Part shown: one piece after another, positions 1 through 9,303 of the stretch
Numbering within the stretch: position 1 is the stretch's first letter
Layout: every line of letters begins with the position of its first letter
Made by a program: the position numbers and the translations under genes
The notes under the pieces: generated by a model
Told to the model about the DNA's origin: nothing
The model's input: only the letters and a program-made list of their open reading frames with translations
Databases searched by the model: none
Assembly (NCBI GenBank): GCA_963746805.1
Contig: CAVVCQ010000001.1
Coordinates: forward strand, 186,001-250,000
DNA: 64,000 bases
DNA from: DATHTC01 sp963746805
GTDB lineage: Bacteria > Actinomycetota > Thermoleophilia > Gaiellales > Gaiellaceae
Reading direction: 5' to 3'

Positions 1-122
1 ATCACCGCGAGCAGCGGCGCCAGCCCGAGCGTCAGCGGCACGAAGATGAAGTGGAACAGCGTCGTCAGCGCGAACTGCCAGCGCGAAAGTTCGACCGTCG
101 TGATCGCGAGTGCACTGGTCAC
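1..122 (-). CDS. cydA: Cytochrome bd ubiquinol oxidase subunit I, N-terminal part (cut by left edge)
   Basis: Only the first 40 codons are inside the window. The minus-strand reading from a GTG at 122 gives an N-terminus containing LSRWQFALTTLFHFIFVPLT, which is the first helix of CydA, the quinol-oxidising subunit that carries hemes b558, b595 and d and reduces O2 to water in the membrane. The start is fixed by a GGAGGT ribosome binding site (plus-strand acctcc at 132-137) nine bases before the GTG. The gene continues off the left edge. It is divergent from the membrane protein at 223. With ndh at 904 it suggests a short non-pumping NADH-to-quinol-to-O2 chain, which is inference. Confidence 0.85.
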   Translation of the reverse strand, partial: MTSALAITTVELSRWQFALTTLFHFIFVPLTLGLAPLLAV

Positions 123-222
123 GCCAAAACGACCTCCATGCGGCTCCGGAGATCGTCCGTGCGGCTCCTCGCCGTCACATCGTCCTGAGGGGGTGATTCG
201 CGGGGTGCGTCCCCGTTCGACG

Positions 223-900
223 ATGGCCGCCGTGGCGCTCGAGCCCGAGGGGCCGGACATGGTCGGCGCGGAGGCGCGCTGGCCGATGGCGGGTGCGGTC
301 GTCGCGGCGATGGTTCTCACGATCCTCCTGCCCGACGACTACCGGCTCGGCCCGGAGTGGGCACTCCCGCTGATCGAAGGAGTGCTGCTCGTCGCGCTGA
401 TCGTGGGCGATCCGGGTGCGATCACGCGCCGTTCGCGCGAGCTCCGCGTTGCCTCGATCGTGCTCGTGTCCGTGCTCGTTCTGGGCGCGTTGTGGTCGAC
501 GGCGCAGCTGATCGACGACCTCGTCCACGGTGGTGCCGCGACGAACTCGGCAGAGGATCTGCTCGAAGCCGGATCGACCGTGTGGGCCTCGACCATCATT
601 GCGTTCGCGCTGCTCTACTGGGAGCTCGACGGCGGTGGGGCTGCGGCGCGCGTACACCAGGTCCCCATGCACCCGGACCTCGCCTTCCCGCAACTGCTGA
701 ACCCGGCGATCGGGCCGCCGGGATGGCGTCCGCGGTTCGTCGACTACCTCTATCTCAGCTTCACCAACGCGACGGCTTTCAGCCCGACCGACGTGATGCC
801 GCTGGTGCCGTGGGCGAAGTCCGCCATGTCGGTGCAGGCGTTCATCTCGCTCGCGATCCTCGGCCTCGTGATTGCGCGCGCCGTGAACGTCTTCTCGTAG
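223..900 (+). CDS. Polytopic membrane protein, DUF1345-like (function unknown)
   Basis: About 225 residues with several hydrophobic segments and a C-terminal stretch containing YLYLSFTNATAFSPTDVMPL followed by a last helix. That tail resembles the DUF1345 / two-helix channel-like membrane proteins, but I see no potassium-selectivity motif, so no transport function is claimed. The reading frame is open further upstream, but that part overlaps the cydA start and has no protein-like composition. ATG 223 has no clear Shine-Dalgarno sequence. ATG 259 is preceded by GAGGGG at 247-252 and is an equally good start. It ends three bases before the convergent ndh stop. Confidence 0.6.
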   Translation: MAAVALEPEGPDMVGAEARWPMAGAVVAAMVLTILLPDDYRLGPEWALPLIEGVLLVALIVGDPGAITRRSRELRVASIVLVSVLVLGALWSTAQLIDDLVHGGAATNSAEDLLEAGSTVWASTIIAFALLYWELDGGGAAARVHQVPMHPDLAFPQLLNPAIGPPGWRPRFVDYLYLSFTNATAFSPTDVMPLVPWAKSAMSVQAFISLAILGLVIARAVNVFS

Positions 901-903
901 GCG

Positions 904-2175
904 CTAGGACTCGACGCTGATCCGAGCCGCTCGCTCGTGCGTGAACCCGGCCCAGGTCCACTCGACGACGGCCTTGGCGCGGTCCTCGCCGGTGGAGAGG
1001 AGCGCGAGGTGCACGGAGCCCCAGGCAAGCCACGCGACTTCGCCCTTGAGCGTCCGGCCGCGCGGGAGCTGCACGACGGCGGCGCCGCGGCCGATCGTGG
1101 CCATCGTCCCCTTGTCGTGGTAGCGGAACAGCTCGCGGTCCTTGCCCTTCAGCACGCGCACGATCGTCTCGCCCGCATGCGCGCCGGCCTGGAGCGCGAC
1201 CGACCCGAGCTGCGGCAGTACCTCGTCGTGCTTCGTGTCGGTGATCCACGCGATGTCGCCGACGGCGAAGGCCTCCGGGTGGCCCGCGATCGAGAGGTCC
1301 GGCTCGACGGCGACGCGGCCGCCGCGCTCGAGCTCGAGCCCGAGCGACTGCGACAGCGGGCTCGCCGAGAGGCCGGCGCCCCACACCAACGTGTGCGCTT
1401 CCAGCTCCGTCCCCGACTTCAGCTTGACGCGGGTCGGCTCCACCGACTCGACGAGCTCGCCGAGGAGGACGGTCACGCCCCGCTCCTCGAGCGCGCCCTT
1501 GGTGTACTCGCGAAGGTTCTCCTTGAACATCCCGAACAGGTGCGGCGACGCCTCGACGAGCGTGAGCTTCGCGCGCTCGCGCGGGATATCCGGGTAATCG
1601 TCGGAGAAGTTCACGTTGTAGAGCTCCGCGAGTGCGCCGGCGCTCTCGACGCCGGTCGGGCCGCCGCCGACGACGACGACGTTGAGCGCGCCCTCCTCGA
1701 TCAGCGCGGCGTCCTTGTCGGCTGCCTCCCACTTGCCGAGGAGGTGCTTCCGCAGCCGGATCGCATCGGCCAGCGTGTACATCGGAAACGCGTGGTCGGG
1801 CGTGCCTGCGGTGCCGAAGAAGTTGACCTCGGCCCCGAGCGCGAGGACGAGGTAGTCGTAGGTGATCGGCGCCATCTCGGCGAAGGAGACCGTGCGTGTG
1901 TCGAGATCGATCCCGGCCACCTCGTCCACGTGGAAGCGGACGTTGGGCAGGTCGTGGAAGAGGTCGCGCAACGGGTGCCCGACGGCCGTCTGTTCCAGCA
2001 GCGCCGTGGCGACCTGGTACAGGAGCGGCTGGAAGGTGTGGTAGTCGTGCCGGTCGACGACCACGACGTCGGCGTCGGCATCCTTCAGCGCCTTGGCGGC
2101 GCCGACCCCCGCGAAGCCCCCGCCGAGGACGAGCACGAGCGGGCGCTTCGGTTGGCCCTCCGTCACATCACTCAC
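904..2175 (-). CDS. ndh: Type II NADH:quinone oxidoreductase
   Basis: 423 residues, the usual length of NDH-2, the single-subunit membrane-associated flavoenzyme that oxidises NADH and reduces quinone without pumping protons. Visible features are the FAD-binding LVLGGGFAGVGAAKAL near residue 15, the second Rossmann motif VVVVGGGPTGVESAGALAEL near residue 166, the FAD-contacting AFAVGDIA near residue 300, and an amphipathic C-terminal region (VAWLAWGSVHLALLS) typical of peripheral membrane attachment. It is the last gene of the minus-strand run that begins with zwf, 14 bases after the antiporter. It could recycle NADH made by sugar oxidation and feed quinol to the bd oxidase at the left edge. 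Confidence 0.93.
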   Translation of the reverse strand: MSDVTEGQPKRPLVLVLGGGFAGVGAAKALKDADADVVVVDRHDYHTFQPLLYQVATALLEQTAVGHPLRDLFHDLPNVRFHVDEVAGIDLDTRTVSFAEMAPITYDYLVLALGAEVNFFGTAGTPDHAFPMYTLADAIRLRKHLLGKWEAADKDAALIEEGALNVVVVGGGPTGVESAGALAELYNVNFSDDYPDIPRERAKLTLVEASPHLFGMFKENLREYTKGALEERGVTVLLGELVESVEPTRVKLKSGTELEAHTLVWGAGLSASPLSQSLGLELERGGRVAVEPDLSIAGHPEAFAVGDIAWITDTKHDEVLPQLGSVALQAGAHAGETIVRVLKGKDRELFRYHDKGTMATIGRGAAVVQLPRGRTLKGEVAWLAWGSVHLALLSTGEDRAKAVVEWTWAGFTHERAARISVES

Positions 2176-2189
2176 CTCCCGCCGCCAAG

Positions 2190-3416
2190 CTAGGTGGGGG
2201 ACGTGGAGGCAACATCACCCCGGCGGGATGATTCCCGGCCCGCGATCGCGGTCGCCAGGAGCGGCAGGACGAGGACGGAGACCATCCCGGCGCCGATCAG
2301 CGAGGTGCCGACGTCCTGGGCGATCGCGCCGCGCTCCGTTCCGATGCCCACGATCGCGACGATGAGAGGCAGGCCGGTGGCGCTGAACAGCGCGAGGCTC
2401 GCGGTCTGCCGAGGCCCGAGGTCCCGCAGCCAGAGCATGGCGGGCATGCCGCGTACGACGACAAAAAGGACGAGGAAGAGTGCGACGAGCCCGAGTCCGG
2501 TCGCCGTTAGCAGGCTGTCGAGGTCGAAGGTCATTCCGGTGACGACGAAATAGATCGGGATCAGGAAGCCGAACCCGACGCCCTCCAGACGCATACGGAC
2601 GGGGCGAGCCTCCGGCGAGTCGAGCGCGAGGCCAACGACGAGGCCGCCGGCGAACGCGCCGAGGACGAAGTCGAGGCCCACCTCGAGCGCGAGCAAGACC
2701 AGGCCGGCGAGGGCGAGGATGGAGAGGCGGACGGCGGCCTGACCCGTCGTGTGCACGGTCTGCTGAAGCACGCCGACGACGCGCGGGGGCCGGGCTCGGA
2801 GCGCCGCCGTCGCGGCGACCAGGACGACGACGCCGAAGCCGAGCAGGAGCAGGACCTCGGTGAGTGCGCCGTACGCGCCGGTGAGGAAGATCGAGATGAC
2901 CACGATCGGCCAGAACTCGCCCGCCACGCCGGCTCCGAGCACCGCCGAGCCGAGCCTCGTCGGCAGCAGGCCGGCGTCGGCGAGCACCGGGACGAGCGTT
3001 CCGAGCGCGGTGGTGCTCAGCGCCACGCCGAGCAGCCAGCCCTCCGCGTCGAGCCCGCCCGTGTGCAGCAGGAGCCCGACGATGACGGCGATCGCGAGCG
3101 AGATCGCCCAGCCGGTCGCACCCCGAACGAGCGACCGGGGAGCCACGTGGTGCTCCACGAGCTCCACGCCTGCGAAGAAGAAGAGGAAAACGAGGCCCAG
3201 GTCGGCCAGGAAGTCGATGTGGTCGTCGACCTGCGCGAGGTCGAGCCCGTCCGGGCCGATCAGGATCCCGAGCAGGATCTCGAGCACCACCGTCGGCAGG
3301 ACGAGGCGCCGATGGAGCCGCGACAGAATCGCGCCGGCGCTCGCCGCGGCAAGCACGAGGACGAGGGAGCGGACGTCCGCCGTCGTCTCGACGGCGAGCG
3401 GGACGAGCGCGTTCAC
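2190..3416 (-). CDS. Cation:proton antiporter, CPA2 / KefB-NhaS type
   Basis: 408 residues, almost entirely hydrophobic, with the CPA2 layout of about 12 helices and no C-terminal TrkA-N domain. Recognisable family segments are LPTVVLEILLGILIGPDGL near residue 42 and FLADLGLVFLFFFAGVELV near residue 70, the latter being the conserved acidic-helix region. It exchanges Na+ or K+ for protons across the membrane; the ion cannot be told from sequence. The GTG start at 3416 overlaps the TGA of the aldose epimerase (GTGA), so the two are probably translationally coupled, and ndh follows 14 bases downstream. Confidence 0.85.
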   Translation of the reverse strand: MNALVPLAVETTADVRSLVLVLAAASAGAILSRLHRRLVLPTVVLEILLGILIGPDGLDLAQVDDHIDFLADLGLVFLFFFAGVELVEHHVAPRSLVRGATGWAISLAIAVIVGLLLHTGGLDAEGWLLGVALSTTALGTLVPVLADAGLLPTRLGSAVLGAGVAGEFWPIVVISIFLTGAYGALTEVLLLLGFGVVVLVAATAALRARPPRVVGVLQQTVHTTGQAAVRLSILALAGLVLLALEVGLDFVLGAFAGGLVVGLALDSPEARPVRMRLEGVGFGFLIPIYFVVTGMTFDLDSLLTATGLGLVALFLVLFVVVRGMPAMLWLRDLGPRQTASLALFSATGLPLIVAIVGIGTERGAIAQDVGTSLIGAGMVSVLVLPLLATAIAGRESSRRGDVASTSPT

Positions 3417-4340
3417 GCAGCGATCGTAGGCGTCAGCCCCCAGCTACCTGCGAAGGATTCGCCGGGCTCGAGGCGGATCAGCGCCTCGCCCGTGCGGAAC
3501 GCGTTCGGCGGGCAGGTCATCGGCTCGACCGCGAGGGCGCACCGGTTCACGTCCGGGAGCGGGTCGCCGGTGAAGACCATCAGGTACCGGTAGGCCTCGT
3601 CGACCCAGAGCGTCAGCGCGGCGCCGCTCCCAGGCTCGTCGCAGCCGGACGCGGGCGAGGCCGTCGTCGTCGCGGTCGAGGTCGGCGAAGGCGTGGTCGA
3701 GCACCGTCTCGCCGATCGGCCGCGGGCTGCGGAAGTCGCGCTCCGTGCCCTCGACGGGGCCTGAGCCCGTGGGGATGCCGCGCTCGTCGGACACGAGCAC
3801 GGTGCCGGCCGGGACGGACAGGACGAGTGGATCGACCGTGGGCGTGCCGAGCGTGAGGTACGGGTGCGCGCCCGCACCGAACGGGCAAGGCGCCGCCCCG
3901 GCGTTCGTCGCGGTCGTTCGCACGCGCAGGCCGTCGTCCGTGAGGGCGTACTCGAGCTCGACCGCGAGCAGGAACGGGTAGCCGGGCTGAGCGTGGATGG
4001 CGTGGGTCATCACGACCCGGCTCGGCTCCTGTTCCGAGACGCTCCACGCGACCCAGCGGACGAGGCCGTGGATCGCGTTGCGCGCCGTCGGCTCGGTGTG
4101 GGCGAGCTGGTGGCGGCGGCCGTCGAACTCGTAGGCACCGTCCTCGATCCGGTTCGGCCACGGCAGCAGCACCTGCCCCCGGCCCGAGGTAACCATCGCG
4201 TCGGCCGCGTAGCCGTCGAGCAGCTCGCGCCCGCCGACGGAGTACGTGCGGAGCCCGGCGCCGACCTCGGTGACGACCGCGCGCTGGTCGCCGAGTGCGA
4301 GCTCGATTTGCTCCCCCATGGGCGCGAGCGATGCAGCCAC
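3413..4340 (-). CDS. Aldose 1-epimerase (galactose mutarotase family), one frameshift
   Basis: About 308 residues in total. The N-terminal part (GTG 4340 to about 3650) shows LLPWPNRIEDGAYEFDG, the NAIHGLVRW catalytic-histidine segment and GAGAHPYLTLG, all typical of aldose 1-epimerases, which interconvert alpha and beta anomers of hexoses. The C-terminal part (WVDEAYRYLMVFTGDPLP, CPPNAFRTGEALI, ending at 3413) lies in another frame. The frames join between about 3630 and 3655, a single-base change in a GC-rich run. Conservation resumes immediately, so a sequencing error is more likely than decay. It starts three bases after the MFS stop and overlaps the antiporter by GTGA. Mutarotase fits the sugar-oxidation context. 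Confidence 0.85.
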
Positions 4341-4343
4341 GAT

Positions 4344-5541
4344 CTAGCCCGGCACCGGGTCGGCCGCGGCAGCGGGCTTCCGGTGCGCGACGGCGAACGA
4401 CCACACGCCCATGACGACTGCGACCACGGCCGTGAGAGCGTAGATCGTCGAGAGCTCGACGCCGCCGTCGACGAGGGGGCCGACGCCGAACGCGGCGATG
4501 CCGTAGCCCAGCTGATATGCGGCGATCACGCCGCCCGCCACGGCCGCGCCGAACGAGCGGAGCTCCGCCTGGCCGAAGCTGATCGTGAGCGGCAGCAGCG
4601 CCGAGCACCCCAGCCCTGCGAGGCCGAACGCGAGCACGCCGAGGACGGGCTCGTCTTCGGGCAGCAGCGAGATGAGCACGAACGCGGCCGCGACGACGAA
4701 CGGGAGCAGGTGGAAGGACGTCCGCGCGGGGAGCCATCGCTGGACGGCGGCGAAGCCGATGCGCCCGAGTGTCACCATTCCCCAGAACGCGGTGAGCGCG
4801 AGGGCCGCGGCCGTCGTCGACGCGCCGAGGTCCTGTCATGTCGAGCTGCGCCCAGTTGCCGTTCAGGGTCTCGCAGATGCCGTAGAGCACGGCGAATCCG
4901 GCGTAGACCCAGAGCCGGGTCGGAATCCCTCCGCCCGCCCGCGACTCGTCGCGCTGAGGTGCCTCGACGCGCAGCGGCAGGCGCAGGCTCGCGGCGAGGA
5001 GCGCGACGAGCAGGAGCGCCGACGTGACCGGCAGCCCCCACCAGAACCCCAGCCCGACGAAGAGCGCCACGAACAGCGGTGCGAGCACCGTGCCGAGCCC
5101 GAGCAGCGCGTTGAGGGTGAGGATCGCCCGGTCGACCGCGGCCGGGTGGAACGCCGCCGCCATCGTATTGAGCGAGGGCACGGTGAGCCCGAAGCCGGCG
5201 CCGAGGCACGCGGTCGCGAGCAGGAGCAGCACGTAGGCCGTCTCCTGCTCCGAGACGAACAGCTGGCTGACCAGCAGGACGGACATCGAGACGAGGCCGG
5301 CTCCGAGCCCGACGAGGTAGACGCGCCGCGTCCCGAAGCGCCCGCTCAGCCCTGCGCCGAGCAGGGCGGCCGTGATCGCTGTGAGCACCTGCGGCACGAA
5401 GAGGCCCGCGTACTGCGTGCTCGAGAGGTCGTACTCGTCCGGGTCGGTGAAGACCGTGCTCGCGGCCGGGAAGGTCACGAGCGCGATCCCCTGGACCACG
5501 CCGGCCGCGTACACCACCGCCGTCTCGGCCCTGCTCGCCAT
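4344..5541 (-). CDS. MFS transporter, one frameshift
   Basis: About 400 residues, the usual 12-helix MFS length. The N-terminal half from ATG 5541 contains the loop 2-3 type signature GRFGTRRVYLVG and a GFGLTVPSLNTMAAAF segment. The frame is lost at about 4835-4840 after WAQLDMT and resumes as TAFWGMVTLGRIGFAAVQRW to the stop at 4344. One-base change, both halves intact. It lies between GMC/MFS-remnant genes and the aldose epimerase, so a sugar or sugar acid is a plausible substrate (inference). The ATG is three bases after the stop of the small MFS-like fragment at 5545. Confidence 0.8.
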
Positions 5542-5544
5542 GAC

Positions 5545-5814
5545 CTAGCCCGATGGAGTCGGAAGCGGTGCCCCGCTCGAAGGCGGCTCCTCCCGTTTCG
5601 TGGACGTGAACGGTTTGGTGACGTCCTCGAGCGACTTCCCCTCCGCCCTGACCGTGACCGAGCTCGCGATCGTGATCTGCGGGCCGTCGAGGATCCACGC
5701 CGCGCCGAGCCCGGCGACCATGCGGGTGTGGAACGGCGACCAGCTCAGGCGATCGAGCCGTGCGGGAATGGTGGAGCGGATCGCCTTTGGCGCGGCCGCA
5801 GCCTCGGCACTCAT
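5545..5814 (-). pseudogene. MFS transporter N-terminal remnant (89 codons)
   Basis: The product begins like a sugar-acid MFS transporter: an N-terminal cytoplasmic segment with IPARLDRLSWSPFHTRM followed by one transmembrane helix with AGLGAAWILDGPQIT. After that the sequence becomes polar, loses all resemblance to the family and stops, so only about the first helix remains. I find no continuation in the other frames, unlike the frameshifted neighbours, so this looks like a genuine deletion remnant or a single-helix protein derived from one. ATG 5814 overlaps the GMC stop (ATGA) and the stop lies three bases before the intact MFS gene. Confidence 0.5.
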
Positions 5815-7410
5815 GCGGCGCCTTCTTCCAGGGCCGCTGCGGAGACCGGCTGCGATGCTCCGAGCCGGTCGAGTAGGTGATCACCGACACGGAGGGAGTT
5901 CGCCATTGCCGTGAGCGCGGGGTTCACCGCCCCGATGCTCGGGAAGATGCTGGTGTCGACGACGTAGAGGTTGTCGACCTCGTGCGCCTGGCAGTCGGTG
6001 TTCAGCACCGACGAGGCCGGGTCCGTGCCGAACCGGCAGGTGCCCGCCTGGTGGGCGACGCCGGCGACCGGGATCTCGTTCTTCATGTACGCGAAGCGGT
6101 GGATCAGGTGGCCCTCGGTTCATGTTCAGCTTCGGCAGCAGCGACTTGAGCTTCGTCGTAGAGGCGCTTCCGTCGCCTCCGCGTTCGTCTCCGAGTAGGT
6201 CAGGCGGACGTTGCCGTCGGCGCGAGCGTGACGCGGTTGTCCGGGCTCGGCAGATCCTCGGTCGAGAGCCAGAAGTCGATCGCGTGCTGCGCGACCCGGT
6301 CGAGCGTCCACTCCGGCGCGAGGCTTCGTCTCGCCGGGCTTCTCGCCGCGGAACATCTCCGCAGACGACTTGCCGACCATCTGGATGTTGCCGAGCGGGA
6401 ACTCGAAGTCGTCCGCGCCGAAGTAGAAGTCGTTGAGCCCGAGCGTCTTCTGGAACACGTCGGGTTCTCCTCGCGCGAGAGCGCGAGCAGCGCGAGGCTG
6501 TCGTGGAACATGTAGTTGCGGCCGACCTGGTCGGAGCCGTTGGCGAGGCCGTTCGGGTGCCGTCGTTGGCCGAGGCGAGCAGGAGCTTGGCCGTATTGGC
6601 CGCACCGCACGCCGACGACGACGATGTCCGCCGCGAAGCTCTCCGTCTGGCCGTCGCGCTCGACGACCACCTCGGAGACCTCGTTCCCCGAGCCGTTCGT
6701 CTCGAGCTTCGACGACTCGTCGCGTTCGTCAGCAGCGTCACGTTCGGATGCTCGAGCGCGGGCCGCACGCCGAGCACGTCGGCGTCGGACTTCGCGTGCA
6801 CGAGGCAGGGGAACCCGTCGCAGGTCGTGCAGCGGATGCAGTGGCTGTAGGGCAGGTTCGTCTCGGTCAGCCGGACGCCGCACGGCGCGTGGAACGGGTG
6901 GTAGCCGGCCGCCTCGAGGTCGTCCGAGAGCTGCTGGATCCGCGGCTCGTGCGTGAGCGCCGGGAACGGGTACGGCGCGCTCGACGGCGGCTCGGTCGGG
7001 TCCTCGCCGCGGGCGCCGTGGACCTCGTAGAGCTGCTCGGCCAGGGTGTAGTACGGCTCCAGCTCGTCGTAGGCGATCGGCCAGGCCGGCGAGATGCCGC
7101 CGGCGTGCCGGAGCTCGCCGAAGTCCTCCTTGCGGAGGCGGTAGAGCGCGGCGCCGTAGAGCTTCGTCGCCCCGCCGACGAAGTAGTGGATCTGCGGCTG
7201 GAAGGTCGTGCCCGCGTCGTCGTACCACGTGTCCTCGGACATGTAGCGGTTGTCGACGAAGACGTCGTGCGCGGACCAGTTCGACGGCTCGCGCGGAAGC
7301 CAGTCGCCGCGCTCGAGCAGCAGGATCCGCTTGCCCGAGGGAGCCAGGTGCCGCGCGAGCGTCCCGCCCCCGGCGCCGGTGCCGATGATGATGACGTCGT
7401 AGGAGTCCAT
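5811..7410 (-). CDS. GMC-family FAD-dependent oxidoreductase, about eight frameshifts
   Basis: ATG 7410 opens with DSYDVIIIGTGAGGGTLARH, the FAD-binding motif of glucose-methanol-choline oxidoreductases. It continues with the flavin-contact region FVGGATKLYGAALYRLR. It ends with the C-terminal domain, HQAGTCRFGTDP and SIGAVNPALTAMANS, carrying the family's His and Asn active-site pair. Between about 6118 and 6720 the coding frame changes roughly eight times, and each segment continues the previous one (for example NDFYFGADDFEFPLGNIQM near 6400, then WTLDRVAQHAIDFWLSTEDL). The intact protein would have about 530 residues. It oxidises an alcohol or sugar hydroxyl; the substrate is unknown. It starts two bases after the GH15 stop, inside the sugar operon. 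Confidence 0.85.
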
Positions 7411-7412
7411 CG

Positions 7413-9303
7413 TCAGTAGTCCTCCAGCAGCTCGGGGACGATGATTCGCGCCGCGGCCTCCATCAGCGCCAGGTGCGAGAAGGCCTGCGGGAAGTTGCCG
7501 AGGTGCCGCGCCCGTGTCGGCGTCGAACTCCTCGGCGTAGAGCCCGAGCGGCGAGGAGATCCGCAGCAGCCGCTCCATCAGGTCGCGCGCCTGCTGCAGC
7601 TCGCCGACGATCGCCAGTGCGGACACGAGCCAGAACGAGCAGATGAGGAACGTGCCCTCCTTGCCGGAGAGGCCGTCGTCGGTCTGCTCGGTGTGGTAGC
7701 GGAGCACGAACCCGTTCTCGGTCAGCTCCTCGGCGATCGCCTTCACCGTGGCCTTCATCCGCTCGTCGTCGCCCGGCAGGAAGTCGAAGATCGCCGCGAG
7801 CAGCACCGAGGCGTCGAGCGCGTCGGTCTCGTAGTGCTGCTTGAGGGCGCCGTCGGCCCTGACGCCGTGTTCGAGGATGTCCGCGCGGATCGCCTCCGCG
7901 GTCTCCCGCCAGCCGGCCGCCCGGTCGGGGTCGCCGCGGATCTCGGCCAGTTGAGCCGCGCGGTCGAGGGCGACCCAGCCCATCAGCTTCGACGAGACGT
8001 AGTGCTGTGGCGCTCCGCGGGCCTCCCAGATCCCCTGGTCGGGCTCGGTCCAGACCTTCGTCGCGCACTCGGCCTGTGACTCCACGATCGGCCAGAGCCG
8101 TCGCGGCAGCCGCTCGCTCTTGCGGGTGTGGAGGAGGATCGAGTCGAGCACCGCGCCGAACACGTCGTTCTGGCGCTGGTCGAAGGCGCCGTTGCCGATC
8201 CGCACGGGCCGTGCGCCTGCGTAGCCGGAGAGGTCGTCGCGCGTCGTCTCGGTCAGGTCACGGCGGCCGTCGATCCCGTACATGATCTGCAGCGACCCGT
8301 CCTCCGTCGGCTCGAGGTCGGCGACGAACTGCATGAACTCGTCGGCTTCCCAGTCGAGGTTGAGCCAGTGCAGCGCCTGGAGCGTGAACGTCGTGTCGCG
8401 CATCCACGTGTAGCGGTAGTCCCAGTTGCGCTCTCCGCCCGGCGTCTCGGGCAGCGACGTCGTGAGCGCCGCCACGGTGGCGCCGGTGGGCATGTAGGTG
8501 AGGCCCTTGATCGCGAGCGCGGAGCGTTGCAAGGGGTCGCGCCAGAGGTGGTCGGGGATCCTGGCGCGGCTGAGCCAGGCACGCCAGAACCGCGTCGTGG
8601 CGGCGATCCTCGCCTCCGCCGAGCCGGCGTCCTCCGGGGCCTCCAACCCCTCGGCCCAGGAGAGGGCGCAGTAGGCACGCTCACCCGCTGCGAGCACGTG
8701 CCGTCCCCGGACGCGGTTGCCCTCGATCCCGAGTGCGAGGTCGGACACGAGCCGGATCGTCCGGTCGGCGCCGCTCGCGTCGGCCGCGTGCCGGCTCCCA
8801 TCCACGAGGTCCCATGCCCCCGGCGTCCTCCCGTAGTCGAATGCCGGCTCGCAGACCAGTTCGATCTCGACGTTGCCTTCGATGCACTCGACCGTCCGCA
8901 CGAGCATGTGGTCGCCGTCGTCGTCGGCCGGAGGTCTCGTGTGCGGGGTGACCTCGTCCTCCCGCTGCCGCGGCCCCATCGTCAGCGCATCGCGGACGAC
9001 GATCCAGCCGGCGGGCGTCTTCCACGTCGTCACGAGCACGTTCGTGCCCGGCTCGTACACGCGCGCGGCGGGGTGGTTGATGCCGAACGGGCCGAAGCGG
9101 AAGAAGCCCGCCTGGCGGTCGAGCAGGCTCCCGAACACGCTCGGCGAGTCGAAGGCGGGCACGCAGAGCCAGTCGATCGCGCCGTCCGGCGCGACGAGCG
9201 CGCCCGTGTGACAGTTGGAGAGGAACGCGTACTCGGCGATCGGAGGGAACGGCGACGGCGCCGCAGCGCTCTGCGGAGTTTCGCCGGACTCGACGGCGGT
9301 CAT
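7413..9303 (-). CDS. Glycoside hydrolase family 15 protein (glucoamylase/trehalase-like), one frameshift near the end
   Basis: About 630 residues. The N-terminal domain opens with YAFLSNCHTGALVAPDGAID. It is followed by the (alpha/alpha)6 domain with TSLPETPGGERNWDYRYTWM and RDTTFTLQALHWL, and by YVSSKLMGWVALDRAA, where GH15 enzymes carry catalytic acidic residues. The family releases glucose from alpha-glucans or trehalose. The ATG at 9303 overlaps the zwf TGA (ATGA). Near 7511 an extra base shifts the frame; the natural end RHLGNFPQAFSHLALMEAAA then runs to TGA at 7413-7415, two bases before the GMC start. No signal peptide is visible, so a cytoplasmic substrate such as trehalose or glycogen is likely. 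Confidence 0.88.
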
